Of a stretch of DNA of 51,819 nucleotides, positions 20,423 through 31,128 are shown in pieces; position 1 is the first letter of the stretch, and every line of letters starts with the position of its first letter. Position numbers and translations under genes: made by a program. Location: the NCBI GenBank assembly GCA_027575805.1, contig JANBPU010000115.1, positions 1 to 51,819 on the forward strand, in the 5' to 3' direction. Below the pieces are notes generated by a model. The model was not told the origin of the DNA, did not search any database, and worked only from the letters and a program-made list of their open reading frames with translations. The DNA comes from Mycoemilia scoparia (taxonomy: Eukaryota; Kickxellomycota; Kickxellomycetes; Kickxellales; Kickxellaceae).

Positions 20423-21914
20423 ATGGAGTTATTTGCTGCTGCAGCTGCTGCACAAACAGCCTCTCAGACAGGCTCTGCTCCGACTAAACACGAAGGGTTT
20501 ACCACTGTCGCCCCTACAGCAAATACTACTGTCAGTACGCCGTTAGAGTCAACACCTCCTTCGCCTGCAACTGATGACCAAAACAACAACGCCTCCAGAC
20601 CATCCCTGGGGACAAAAGACCAAGCTGGAACTCCAAATTCACAAAAAGGCGCTACGCGTAAAACTATCCGTCGATCACCGCGTCTGAATAAAGCCAATCA
20701 AGCCACTCTGACCATGCAAAATAGGGGGGATGATCACGGTAATCAACAATCAGCCGCCACTACTGACATATCAAAGACACCAGTAAAATGCCAAGATTGG
20801 AGCTCCACTATAACATCGATGCCAACACCTCTACCGCCATCTAACCCACAACCACACACTGCCAAATCACCCTCGGATCAAAAACAACATACTCCTAATG
20901 TTTCTTTAAAAACCACAGCGCCAGCAAATTCCACCAAAAACAGCGATCCAAATCAAAGCAATGTTTCTGGAAACACTCTGCCACAAAAGCCACCGGCAAA
21001 TTCAAAGTATTATTCTTATTATTATCCTCACAAGGATGTCATTGAATTAGAGGGGCAAGAATTGCGATACTATTATTATCCAAATTCCGATATTCCCGTA
21101 TTTTTGCCAACAATGGATCAATTTAAGGATTTTACAAAGTTTGTAACTGTGATTGAGCCTATTGCCAAGAAGGGGGGATTGTGTAAAGTCGTACCGCCAA
21201 CTGAGTGGCGGGAAACTCTGGAAGATTATATAAGATCTAAGCATGGTATCAAAATTCCACATAAGAGTCAGCAAGGTGGAGGAGAAAATAGTAATACTGA
21301 CGGTACTACTACTACTACAGGTGTTTTGTTAAAGGATGAAGATTTTCCTGTTCTAAGGCCGATCGTTCAACATTTCAATGGATCAAGAGGCCTATTCCAT
21401 CAGATAAATGTCGAATATAACCGTAGATTGGGATTATCCAAATTCTTTTCAATGTGTTGTGAAGATGGCTCTACGCGGAAACGGCCTGATCCCGAAGATT
21501 TGATTTCTGAAGATCGTGATCATCGACGTGATAGTGGTGCAGCTACAATCACAGGCAATAATAATGGTATAAAAAAGAAAAGACGTGGAAATCATAATGT
21601 TGTCGATACCACCACCACCACCAGCAGCAGCAGTATTAGTAGTAATGACGACGTCAACGAAAAGAGTTCAAAATCGCAAAATTCTTTAGGAGATTGTGTT
21701 CAATCAGATGCTCCTGGTGTGGTAATTGATTACAAAACTGGGTCGATGAAAGTTACTTCGGCTTCTGTAGAAAAGTTTAAAGATGTGTTACAGTCCAAAA
21801 CCCGCAGAGATAATTTCAAACCACCAGTAGATAAATTTGATACCAGGCCATATCTTGAAATTGAAAAAATCATGGCATCGATTGAGTCTAAACAGAAAAA
21901 AGATTCTCAGTCTC

Positions 21915-21951
<37 letters not shown>

Positions 21952-23662
21952 GAAGCAGCAACCTTCAGAGCAAATTCTGGAAATTGAAAAAATGCCTGAT
22001 GGTCGATTGCTTGCCGAACACCCAAAAACCTATCAAATCCACGAAGCAATGGAACGAATGTACTGGAAGAGTATGTTATTTACGCCCCCGCTCTATGGTG
22101 CCGATGTTCCTGGGACACTGTTTCCAAGTCCCGAAGAATTTCCCTACTGGAATCCCCGCGATCTAAAGACAATATTAGGCCGGATTGATGTTCCAATGCC
22201 CGGAGTGAACGAACCCTACCTGTATGTCGGAATGTGGAGAGCAACATTTGCCTGGCATGTAGAAGACATGGATTTATACAGTATAAACTATAACCATTTT
22301 GGTGGATCGAAATCGTGGTTTGCGATTCCCTTAGATGAGCACGAGAGATTTGAACGATGTGCCCAGGGAGTGTTTGCCCAAGATTATAAAGCATGTTCGC
22401 AATTTCTTCGGCACAAGGCATTTATTTTATCGCCTAGTTATTTGGCTTCGCAGGGGATACGGGTTAATCGAGTTGTACAAAGAGCAGGGGAGATTATTTT
22501 GACATTCCCACATGGATATCATTCTGGATTCAACTATGGGTTCAATTGTGCCGAGAGTGTTAATTTTGCATTGCCGGGATGGGTTGATATCGGAAGGAAG
22601 GCTGAGAGATGTAAATGTATTCGGGATAGCGTGGCTATTGATTTGAATGAGTGGTTTCCTGTGGAAGAGGATAATGATCAATCGCAAAGTGTTGGAAGCA
22701 AAGAAGATAACAACGTGGTTGGTGAAGAGTATGATGATGATGAGGGTGATGATTATGATGATAGTACAGTTGGTGTTGGTGGTGTTCCTAGAAAGAAACG
22801 AAAGCGTGCTGGAACTACAAACAACGACAAGAAACAGCTATACAAGATTCATCCAAATAAGCAGCTGGTCGGAACCCTGGCAGTAGTTCCAAATAAATGT
22901 GCGACATGTTTTGCAGAGATATACTACACTGATGATCCGTTGATGGCAATTTCTTGCAACATATGCTCAATGACAGTTCATTTGGCTTGTTCGGGATTGG
23001 CATCTTTGGGGCAAACCTGGACATGTACTAAATGTTCTTTAGGAGTGCCTGAAGTAGCTTGCCAATTATGCCCTTATACCAATGGGGTTTTGCAACCGGT
23101 TGAAACCGCAACTGCAGCTCAGCTGAATAGACGCAAGTCACTTAAACAAGTGTCAACATCTGCACACAATGGTGGCGGCAATGTCGCAACCACATCTCGA
23201 TCTAGTAAAAAGACCCCAATGTACGTACATATGCAATGTGCGCATTTTATACCAGAAGTATATTTTGATCTTGATACTCCTACCACAACAACAACAACAA
23301 CATCCGGGGTGGCAACTGATAATATTATACCACATGGTGCACCAGAACAAGAACAAGAGGTAAAGATTGAATCTGTGCCGATACCAGTTCTGGGTCTTCA
23401 AAAAGTGTCCAAAAGGAGATGGGATTTGAAATGCGTGATATGTAATATGAAAGGACCATTTGTTGGATCATGTGTCCAATGTTCGTATCCAAAATGTTAT
23501 GCTGGAGTTCATGTAACTTGCGCATTATTAAAACAAAACCCAGCATCGTCGTCGTCGTCATTGCTGGATTGGAATACTAGACAAGCGTATTGTCCTTCAC
23601 ATCAACACCACCATCAAAATAGTACTAATAATTTGGGCCAGAAAAATAGTAAAGCTATTTGA
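20423..23662 (+). CDS. JmjN/JmjC/PHD histone lysine demethylase, KDM4 type
   Basis: Predicted nuclear Fe(II)/2-oxoglutarate histone demethylase (H3K9/H3K36 class), 1079 residues, one exon. JmjN begins near residue 222 (IPVFLPTMDQFKDF). JmjC (about 595-765) has the complete iron site: His612 and Glu614 in AWHVED, and His700 in GYHSGFNYGFNCAESVNFA. A PHD finger starts at Cys826 (CATCFAEIYY), followed by an extended PHD with CQLC, MQCAHFIPEVYF, CVICNMKGP and CAGVHVTC-like steps, ending near 1050. This JmjN-JmjC-PHD-extended PHD order matches animal KDM4A-C without the Tudor pair; yeast Rph1/Gis1 instead carry C2H2 fingers. N-terminal region Ser/Thr/Pro-rich; a poly-Gln run of about 13 lies near residue 500. 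An AATAAA at about 23693 follows the stop. Confidence 0.94.
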
Positions 23663-23776
23663 AATGCTTTTTATATCTTTTTAAGTGTTAATAATAAATA
23701 TTGGTGATGAATGGATTTTCTTGCTTTTTGTTGTAAACATTTTATATATGTGGCTGAAATTTACTGATGGTCAAAT

Positions 23777-23904
23777 AAGTGATTATTTTTGAAGGGCTAA
23801 ATTATTGTTGTGTGTGAGTGTGAGTGATAATATAAGCTGATCAATAATACGAAAGTTAAAACAGGCCTACTAGTAAAAATTAGCCCTTCAAAAATAATGA
23901 TCCA
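23777..23904. mobile_element. MITE-1 copy d
   Basis: Starts AAGTGATTATTTTTGAAGG and ends CCCTTCAAAAATAATGATCCA. The interior is unusual, with a GTGTGTGAGTGTGAG tract replacing part of the core, though TACTAGTAAAA is kept. Four bases separate it from copy e. Confidence 0.7.
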
Positions 23905-23908
23905 AATA

Positions 23909-24004
23909 TGGGTAGTTATTTTTGAAGGGTGACCATTTGCTAATCAATTGTAATTGCCCCTATAATCGCAGGCCACCAAAAGTTACCCTTCAAAAATAAT
24001 CACT
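23909..24004. mobile_element. MITE-1 copy e
   Basis: TGGGTAGTTATTTTTGAAGG at the left, preceded by TA, and CCCTTCAAAAATAATCACTC at the right. The core TAATTGCCCCTATAATCG and GGCCACCAAAAG is intact. Confidence 0.8.
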
Positions 24005-24651
24005 CTTATGTGCTCATAGTTTTATATGCACTTTAATCACATCATTTTATCATCGCTTTGCAATTTAAGTGGCATCTGTAAATGCAGTGGCCTTAGTCGC
24101 AAATGGGTATCAAGTTGACTGCCTCCTAAAAAAATACTATTCACCAACTAAACATATAGCTCATTTTGTGGCTGCAGTTTGATAGGGTCATAATTCTTAT
24201 ATGTCAAATGATGCATCCATAGTAAATTATATAATCATGCTCTATGTAGCACTATTAGAAGTCATTATAAGACTCAATTGGAAAATGACGCTTGTTCAGT
24301 ATCAAACCTGAAATAACAAAGAAATTGAATTTGGAGTCAAAATAAGCAATTTAGTTTAGTCAACCTTTTAAAAAGTACTGCACAATGTGGGTGTCCAAGA
24401 TGTGTTAATTTTACATTTAGTATTATCCTAATAGGCTATTGATATATTAAAAATTGATAGTGGACATGACATATTTTTACTATTCACAATATCATTTTTA
24501 CCATCATCAAAAAGTACCAGTATTGCACCACTGCCATCAAAGTAGATCAAAGGATATGTGGAGGCAACAATATTTTTTCATTGCTATCAGCTAACTCGTG
24601 TGCACATCCAAGTTTGCTTCACAAGTATAAACTGGGGCGTTAAAACCTCTA

Positions 24652-24863
24652 TAAACCTGTAGACACAAAAATTGTTTTATTTCTTCTATAATCTCTTAAA
24701 CATGTTTGGCCAATTCCACGGAGAGGAATTGGAATCGTATTACATTGATGGACTTGAACCTGCAAAGTACCAATTTTGACTGAGGATTTATCTATAAATT
24801 GTTTGGAATCTATAGCTCTGTGATTCAAATTGTCATGAATTTCTTTGTATTCATGCCAAAACA
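24652..24863 (-). other. Unrecognised open stretch, possible gene relic
   Basis: About 70 codons without a stop on the minus strand, beginning FWHEYKEIHDN with no ATG at its head and containing PIPLRGIGQTCLRDYRR before a TAG. Composition is protein-like, and charged and aromatic residues are well spread. I recognise no family and see no clear splice partners. It ends 28 bp from a MITE-1 copy. It may be a fragment of a decayed gene or chance. Confidence 0.2.
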
Positions 24864-24890
24864 AACATTACAAAGACACAAAGTATAATG

Positions 24891-25005
24891 TGGGCAATTA
24901 TTTTTGAAGGGTAAAAGTTCACTAGTAAAACTGGACATCTATTTGGCTGTGATAGCCCCTATAATCTTTGGCCACCAAAAGTCACCCTTCGAAAACCATG
25001 ATCCA
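24891..25005. mobile_element. MITE-1 copy f
   Basis: TGGGCAATTATTTTTGAAGG at the left and ACCCTTCGAAAACCATGATCCA at the right, followed by TA. Core TTCACTAGTAAAACTGGAC, GCTGTGATAGCCCCTATAAT and GGCCACCAAAAG present. Confidence 0.85.
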
Positions 25006-25235
25006 TATGATATAACAAGAAATGCATCCCCGTCAGATTTTACCCTTACCACAGATCAATTTGTAAGCAATTCCTAGAGACCTACCTATTTTTCTAAGGT
25101 CTTGCAAAGTCTCTGAACAAATATTCAACTGCATCTGTATAGTTGAATTTCACATACCCTTGGTGTCCTCAAAAGTGTTTCGTTTATATAAACCAATGTT
25201 TGTGTGTTTGTTTTTGACAAAATAAAATAACAGAG

Positions 25236-26125
25236 CTATATAAAGGTGTGTTCTATAACATAAGAAACTTGGTCTTTTATCTGGGTTTTAATTTTTTCAG
25301 AATCAACATCTAATGACAGATTGATTTGTTCAAAAACCTCTGAGCGACTGTATTCAATATATCCCAGTTTGTTGAACAGATTTAAGCTGGCTTTATTTTT
25401 CATTAGAATGCGTGCAATATATTTGGTTACTCCAAGCTTTTCAACGCCTATTTATAAGAAGACAAGAATGATTATATTATTAGATTGATTTTTAGTAGTA
25501 GGCAAATGGGGGTATGTATGATAATTTTTTGAAGGGTACTTTTTGGAAACCGCCAAAGATCATAGGCGCAACCACATCTGACTACCAAGTAGAGCCAGTC
25601 ACTCTTCAAAAGCAGTCATCCATTTGTTATAACCTACCGTAGTTCATCATGATTTTGAGTGCTTCTCTTGCCGCTCCTTTTTGTCTATATGCTGGCTCAG
25701 CAATCATGACCTCGATTTCGCCATGATGAGGCTCGTGAGGGTCATTTAGATACAAATTTACATCTCCAATCATATATTTCGCCAATTCTTCAGGATCTCT
25801 AATCGCAACTATATCATCGATACTCTTTTCTTCTTCTACAGGCTTTAGCAGTATAAATGTACATTTATCGTTGTCCTTTCTCCATGACTCCTGCATCTCG
25901 TATTCCTCTTTGAGCGTAAGTGGCTCAGATGCTGTCAGCTCTTGAAGTTCTGGCGATTTCATCCATTCGTGATACCTTGGCACATGTTCTTTTCTATATG
26001 GTACCAATATTACTGTTTTCCCGACCTATTATCATATAAACATTATTAGTTTAAAATGTATTTTCAATATTTGTTGGCTATCTACCAGTATCCCGTACCA
26101 AGACAGTGTTTTCATTGATTCTCAT
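25236..26125 (-). CDS. NAT9: NAT9-type GNAT acetyltransferase, three exons
   Basis: Predicted N-acetyltransferase of the NAT9 family. Exons (minus strand) 26099-26125, 25638-26025 and 25236-25447 give 208 residues, matching the human length (about 207). Exon 1 encodes MRINENTVL and joins VGKTVILVPY, as in human NAT9. Exon 2 holds KEHVPRYHEWM, LTASEPLTLKEEYEMQ, KCTFILL and the acetyl-CoA segment EIEVMIAEPAYRQKG. Exon 3 begins GVEKLGVTKYIARI and includes NLFNKLGYIEYS. Introns are 73 bp (GTACGG...AATAG) and 190 bp (GTAGGT...ATAG). The second intron carries a complete MITE-1 copy, which explains its size. The protein is small and lacks a targeting sequence. Animal NAT9 has been linked to microtubule stability, but the substrate here is unknown. 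Confidence 0.92.
25515..25622. mobile_element. MITE-1 copy g, within NAT9 intron 2
   Basis: Left end TGTATGATAATTTTTTGAAGG, right end CTCTTCAAAAGCAGTCATCCA, core GGAAACCGCCAAAGATCATA and GGCGCAACCACATCTG. It is more diverged than most copies. It lies entirely inside the intron, between the donor at 25637 and the acceptor at 25448. Confidence 0.75.
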
Positions 26126-26453
26126 ATTGATTAAAGTTGTCGGGGTATTTTTTTTAATTTGGAAAAGTTAACGTCTATTCATTTACTCATTCATTCATTT
26201 ATTTAAATAAAATACACAGTGTTGATTGCTGTATGTAATTATTTTACCCTGATTTTATGGGTTTCAGTAATTAAATTATTCCTGTATCACCCCCCAAAGA
26301 TCATTGAATTTAAAAGCACTTTGACCTATTTTCTTATGAGCAGTGTTTGGGAGACTGGATGACTTTTATTTGATAAATAACACTCCATATTAATACGATA
26401 AATACGGTCTCTCTTGCCCAAATACTATTTTACAAAAATCTATAGAAGCATTG
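26126..26453. other. Short divergent promoter region
   Basis: This 328-bp AT-rich region lies between the NAT9 start and the PPR-like gene start and must serve both. I see no repeat element and no distinct motif beyond T-rich and ATTCATTTA-type tracts. Confidence 0.5.
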
Positions 26454-29400
26454 ATGAAAAGGGCAGGGAAACTATGGCAGCAACAACAGCACCACCACCA
26501 CCACCACCACCACCAAAGGATATTATTGTCAGAACAGCTAAACTATCGCAGAGGCTCATGTTTAAATGCGCAAAGTTTAAGCCAAGTTTATCCGCACTGT
26601 GGCATTCCAATTAGAAAAAGTATTGCAGCAGCTCAATACTGCAACAATACTCCAAGTATGGTTCTTGGAAAGTTTATCAGTACCACTTCTCAAAACTCTT
26701 CAAGGTATTATCCACAACCAAATAAATTTCCAGACAGCAGCGATTACTTGAATTTTAAACCACCAACCATTATAACTATTGCAAAGAACACACATCCATC
26801 AACTTATTCATTTGGCGATCTGGACGCAGAGGTCTATGCATTAATGAGTACTTTCAAATCGCGGATCAAAGAAATAGCCAACTCGTGCTCATTCAAAAAC
26901 CCCGAAACAGCAGCTGCTACAGTGACTGTCGATCCAGATTATATATGGTCCATATACGAACTGTACCGAAAAATCAAACATGAATTACAAAAAAAAGACC
27001 CAAAATCATCTGTATTCTACTATCTAAAACCATTAGTAACCATCGATGAATTGAAGTTGTTAGTCCGCTGCTATTTTACATTCTACGATCAACAGCAAAA
27101 AATCAAAAGGACAAAGTATAATATAAACCCCGGTCAGGCAATCAACCAAACCTCAAAAGCAGCTATTGATGAGTCTGTTACAGCCTTGTTTAAGATGAGT
27201 AAAGTATTGCAAATGTGTTTACATATCAAACCAAAAATTGCATCTCAACAAGTTGAAAACGCAGAAACACCACCTCGGCTCTTATCAATCGAAGTGATAT
27301 CATTAATGGAAGCCCAAATTGATAGCTGGCTACCATATTCAGCCCAATTGGGATATACCCGAGTCCAGTATATCCTAGGAAAATGGATCGAACTGGAAAC
27401 CAAATATCGAGGATCAGTGTATATCAGAGGATCAGAACTAAAAACGCTTGTCAAAGCGGCATTTCGTTGTAAAAGATATGACCTGGTTGCTGGATTATAC
27501 GACCACGCAGTTGAAGCAAAAAGAGCCCGAGTCATTTATCCGCGATATTTTCTAAATATATGTAACGTTGTGCTTGATACATTGTCGATCAATAGACCGG
27601 ATTTGGTAACTGCTGGAAAGGCAAATTCTATAATTCGTGAAGCTAGACAAGTGTTGCCAAGATTCCGCATAACGACGATAGCAACCGCAACAGGGTCAGT
27701 AGCCGCAACTTCAACAATAGTTAAGCCAAACAGCCGAAAGATTGATAATGTGTCGATATTTATTGATACCTGTGAGCTGTTGCTGAACTTCCATTCAAGA
27801 AATGGCAATGTAAACCAGACTATTGCGACATTCGATGTGATGCGAAATTGGATTTTGAGGCTGCGTAGAAAACCATGCGAGAAATTGTATATACCAATAT
27901 TTCAGGCCCATACCCAAATGTTTACAAAGCGGCCGCGGGAATCGTATGAGTTGGTTGCTAGCGGCAAGCTTGGATGGGGCAGAAGAAAGGCTTTTGCATC
28001 CATATGCACAAGCTTTTTTCGGAAGATGATAAACGAAGATGAAATTGAAGTTAGCGGGCTGGTTTTGTACGAGTATATCAGAGCTTTGGCCGCTATGGCT
28101 CAGTTAGATCAAGTTACCAAAATGTACGGCTATGCCAAAAAGGTTCTAAGTAGTAGTGATGATCCAAACTCACAAAATCATGTGTATCTGAGAAATATAA
28201 TGATCGAACTTGATCGTGTTTATATGAATTGGTCATGGTATGGGACTTACAATTTCAGGTTCCTTAAAAAGAAATACATGGAAATTAAAAAGGAGTTTGG
28301 CCGATTGACAGATAACAAACATGACTATATATACAACAATGATCATAATACAGCCACTTCTTTTGAGAACACGGATTCAATGCTCCAAGAACCCTACAAT
28401 GAAGAATCTTTGCCGCTTTCAATTTCAAACTACTGTAAATCCCTTGGCGATTTCCTAGAACAAGGTGATATTCGGCTATTGGAACTTCGATGGCTATCAT
28501 TTGCAGTCAACGATATATTCCAAAACTCAGAGCAGCTCTCGCAACACATTCACAAACCAAAATTCCAGCAATATAAATCGGCAAAACTGCTAATTGGTCT
28601 AGAAGATCCATTCCAATTACTTTCTATAACAGAAGCCAGACTGAATATGCTTCCCAACACAGCTCTGATCAACTTGTACCTGATAACCCGACGGAAATTG
28701 TATTTTTCTATCAAAAACAATGATCATGATGACGATGGTAGTGGTTGCGGCGGCCATGATTCACATTTATCCAAATTCAAAATTTCATCGAGCTTCCTTA
28801 AACAACAATGGAAATTTGTCCGATACCTAATTACTACTTTACAATCGCCTTCACTATTTCCTGATGTATATACGTTTTCGATATTGATTGATGGGTGTTG
28901 GCAAATTGGACAATGGGGATTGGGCCATACTATTTGGAATACAATAACCGAAATGTGCATTGGTCAAGCTCCAAAAGACTCCAATCTGAACTCATCGAAC
29001 TCAGCTTATTCTGGTGGAAATGATGAAGATGAAGAAGAAGATGATGATATTGTATATGATTTTAACAATTGTTATATGAATAATAACAGAGGAGCAGGAA
29101 GTGGACAGACAAGTATTTCGCCCACTTTAGATAGCGTATATTTTGATATAAAGCCTATTATGATTCGCAAGAATATTCTTCGTAATGGGTTGTTCCATGC
29201 TTATCTTCGATTTATAATGGCAGAGTATCGAAGTGATACATCTTCAACTATTCTTTCCAAATATGATCCAGACAGCCCTAGTAGTAGTAGTAGCACTAGT
29301 ACTATTAGTAATAGCGACATATCAGCTAATAACCAAAACATCGGAGATCAGAAGAGATCAATTTATTCGACCATAAAAACAATGACAACCTTGCGAGGAA

Positions 29401-29693
29401 AAGGAGAACAATATAGTGAAGAGCAGATTGAAAAGAAAGCCAATATTTTGGTTTTCCGGATCTCAAAGATGATGGAACTGGTGGTCAAGAATGAAATCAA
29501 GACCTCATCATTCCTAATAACCACCATAATTGGACGTCTAATGGATATCGAAAACAATGTTAATGCAGTAGAACTTGCTAATGCATTAAAACTGTGGCAA
29601 TTGGAAAGAGAAAAGATGGGATACTCTGCTAAAGGAAGTCTTGCTAGATATTTGGATAAACATCAATCTCAGGATTCATTGTTGGGTTTATAG
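26454..29693 (+). CDS. PPR-like protein, probably mitochondrial
   Basis: A single-exon protein of 1080 residues. I take the ATG at 26454 as the start; a TTG precedes it by one codon. The first 60 residues are rich in Arg, Gln, His and Ser with almost no acidic residues (MKRAGKLW, then an eight-His run), resembling a mitochondrial presequence. The body is largely alpha-helical. Two stretches resemble pentatricopeptide repeats: PDVYTFSILIDGCWQIGQWG near residue 802, and helix pairs around 330-480. That suggests an RNA-binding organellar factor. Acidic and Ser-rich loops sit near 850-880 and 945-960. I cannot name an orthologue; fungal PPR proteins diverge fast. Function is inferred only from these weak repeats and the N-terminus. 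Confidence 0.7.
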   Translation: MKRAGKLWQQQQHHHHHHHHQRILLSEQLNYRRGSCLNAQSLSQVYPHCGIPIRKSIAAAQYCNNTPSMVLGKFISTTSQNSSRYYPQPNKFPDSSDYLNFKPPTIITIAKNTHPSTYSFGDLDAEVYALMSTFKSRIKEIANSCSFKNPETAAATVTVDPDYIWSIYELYRKIKHELQKKDPKSSVFYYLKPLVTIDELKLLVRCYFTFYDQQQKIKRTKYNINPGQAINQTSKAAIDESVTALFKMSKVLQMCLHIKPKIASQQVENAETPPRLLSIEVISLMEAQIDSWLPYSAQLGYTRVQYILGKWIELETKYRGSVYIRGSELKTLVKAAFRCKRYDLVAGLYDHAVEAKRARVIYPRYFLNICNVVLDTLSINRPDLVTAGKANSIIREARQVLPRFRITTIATATGSVAATSTIVKPNSRKIDNVSIFIDTCELLLNFHSRNGNVNQTIATFDVMRNWILRLRRKPCEKLYIPIFQAHTQMFTKRPRESYELVASGKLGWGRRKAFASICTSFFRKMINEDEIEVSGLVLYEYIRALAAMAQLDQVTKMYGYAKKVLSSSDDPNSQNHVYLRNIMIELDRVYMNWSWYGTYNFRFLKKKYMEIKKEFGRLTDNKHDYIYNNDHNTATSFENTDSMLQEPYNEESLPLSISNYCKSLGDFLEQGDIRLLELRWLSFAVNDIFQNSEQLSQHIHKPKFQQYKSAKLLIGLEDPFQLLSITEARLNMLPNTALINLYLITRRKLYFSIKNNDHDDDGSGCGGHDSHLSKFKISSSFLKQQWKFVRYLITTLQSPSLFPDVYTFSILIDGCWQIGQWGLGHTIWNTITEMCIGQAPKDSNLNSSNSAYSGGNDEDEEEDDDIVYDFNNCYMNNNRGAGSGQTSISPTLDSVYFDIKPIMIRKNILRNGLFHAYLRFIMAEYRSDTSSTILSKYDPDSPSSSSSTSTISNSDISANNQNIGDQKRSIYSTIKTMTTLRGKGEQYSEEQIEKKANILVFRISKMMELVVKNEIKTSSFLITTIIGRLMDIENNVNAVELANALKLWQLEREKMGYSAKGSLARYLDKHQSQDSLLGL

Positions 29694-29796
29694 TGATGGT
29701 ATAAATTGCGATATAGGATTTTTAGATAAAATAAAATAGTAAAAGAATAGACTTTGTTTATTTTTTTAAATGTATTTATAGTAGAGGTACTAACAT

Positions 29797-29830
29797 TGTT
29801 GTTGTTGTTGTTATTATTATTATTATTACT
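29797..29830. repeat. (TTG/TTA)n microsatellite
   Basis: A run of TTG then TTA triplets between the 3' ends of the PPR-like and SWI5 genes. Confidence 0.85.
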
Positions 29831-29861
29831 GAATATTGTAATTTCACTTGAAATGCTAATA

Positions 29862-30460
29862 TTAATCTTCAATATCAATATCGAAATCTTTGTAAACTTC
29901 TTTTACTGTTTTTGATTGTAATTCAGCCAACTATAATATATATAAATATAGATGAATGTGTATTAGAATTTAGGTTTAGCAAAGCTGCACACAAGTGACT
30001 GGTATTTTGTATTACTAAGATACCTTTCCGAATAACATTTGAGCAATATCCTTGAATTGGTTATATTGGTGCATTTGCTCAATGTGTTTACCGTCTTTCT
30101 TTGTGGCCTCATCCATTGATTTCCCCCATTTTGACAAGAGCCTTTTGTGTTCTTCCTTTGCCTTTTCAAGATCTTCTTCCAATTTGGCTATCGATTCTCG
30201 TACATTGACATGTTTTGGATTATCTGCCTAAAGGGATTGGTAAAGTCAAATTCAAAATGTTTTGCTTGGTTATTTATATCGGTGCTAGTCTAACCTCATC
30301 ATCAGGGCTGTATATCTTTCTTGTGTACCTTGGGTGTGCAGGCATCAGATACCAAGGCATTGGAATCGTTATCATTTTGATCACCATCATCACCGGCTTT
30401 TATAATTCGTGATGGTGAATTCAATAATTCTTGTTCAACATCTTTTGACTTCTCATTCAT
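29862..30460 (-). CDS. SWI5: SWI5 recombination mediator homologue, three exons
   Basis: Small accessory factor that, with Sfr1, promotes Rad51/Dmc1 filament activity in recombination. Exons (minus strand) 30329-30460, 30024-30227 and 29862-29930 give 134 residues, with all junctions in phase 0. The diagnostic C-terminus HQYNQFKDIAQMLFGK / LAELQSKTVKEVYKDF matches the Swi5 consensus (HEYNDIKDVGQMLMGKLA in human). A coiled coil precedes it (about residues 52-80, LEEDLEKAKEEHKRLLSKW), as in the family. The first 44 residues are acidic and unconserved, so the exon 1 donor is less certain: GTACAC at 30328 was chosen, but GTATCT 28 bases upstream is also in phase 0. Convergent with the PPR-like gene, 170 bp apart. 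Confidence 0.88.
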
Positions 30461-30644
30461 TACAGCATATGTGAGGCGGCTAGTACACTACAATTATAGG
30501 TGTCCTGATAAAGCTTCTGCTTCATATAGCATGTATTCTTTGGAATGTAATGTTATGGGGATCAATTTGAGTTGCCGATTCCGCAGTCATAGCTCCTGAT
30601 ATCTCTTCTTTGGATAACGATCAGTTCTTCTTGATTATATATTT

Positions 30645-30720
30645 GGGAGGGGAGGTTCTCTATCAAAAGGGAACCAGCCTGACATCTCATGTCTTATGTA
30701 AATTTGGCTCATAAGTAATA
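30645..30720 (-). mobile_element. MITE-2-like fragment
   Basis: GGGAGGTTCTCTATCAAAAGG corresponds to one MITE-2 terminus, and GTAAATTTGGCTCATAAG matches the conserved interior of the copy at 50594-50724 in the same orientation. The other terminus is not recognisable, so its limit is uncertain. Confidence 0.45.
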
Positions 30721-30803
30721 TATACTTTAGCCCAGTGTTGATAGGATTATTTTGGTATACTTTTTAGATGTTCCCAATCATTTTATTGCCTATTCTATTT
30801 GAT

Positions 30804-30902
30804 TTGGTCAATTATTTTTGAAAAGTGAAAGTTTGCTAGTAGAATTGGACATCCATTTGTCTGTGATTGCCCTTATAGTCACCCTTCAAAAATAACTACC
30901 CT
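30804..30902. mobile_element. MITE-1 copy h
   Basis: TTGGTCAATTATTTTTGAAAAG on the left and CACCCTTCAAAAATAACTACC on the right, with GCTAGTAGAATTGGACATCC and CTGTGATTGCCCTTATAGTC in the core. Confidence 0.75.
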
Positions 30903-31128
30903 GATAACTCATAAATCATATAGAATAAATTATTATAATTATATATAGCAATAATTGTTACAAATGTAATAAAACAAATATATATTTTCTAGCAGAAAAA
31001 AAGCAACATGCTAGTAAGCAAAAGAGAGAAAAAAGAAAAGAGGGGAATTATTGAGCATAGTAAACCAATGAAATGACTAGAAAGAGAAAGAGAGAGTCAA
31101 GTCAGAAAATAAACCAACCAGTGGCTTT

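Larger units (their letters stand above)
23663..25235. other. Convergent intergenic region rich in MITE-1 copies
   Basis: This lies between the 3' ends of the demethylase and NAT9 genes. It holds three MITE-1 copies (23777-23904, 23909-24004, 24891-25005) and a minus-strand open stretch at 24652-24863. The 24005-24640 interval is AT-rich with no feature I can name. Confidence 0.5.
30461..31128. other. Intergenic region with MITE fragments
   Basis: Lies between the SWI5 start and the NAD kinase stop. It contains a degenerate MITE-2-like stretch (about 30645-30720) and a MITE-1 copy (30804-30902). The 30920-31128 part is A/T-rich with purine tracts and is probably the kinase 3' UTR. Confidence 0.5.
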
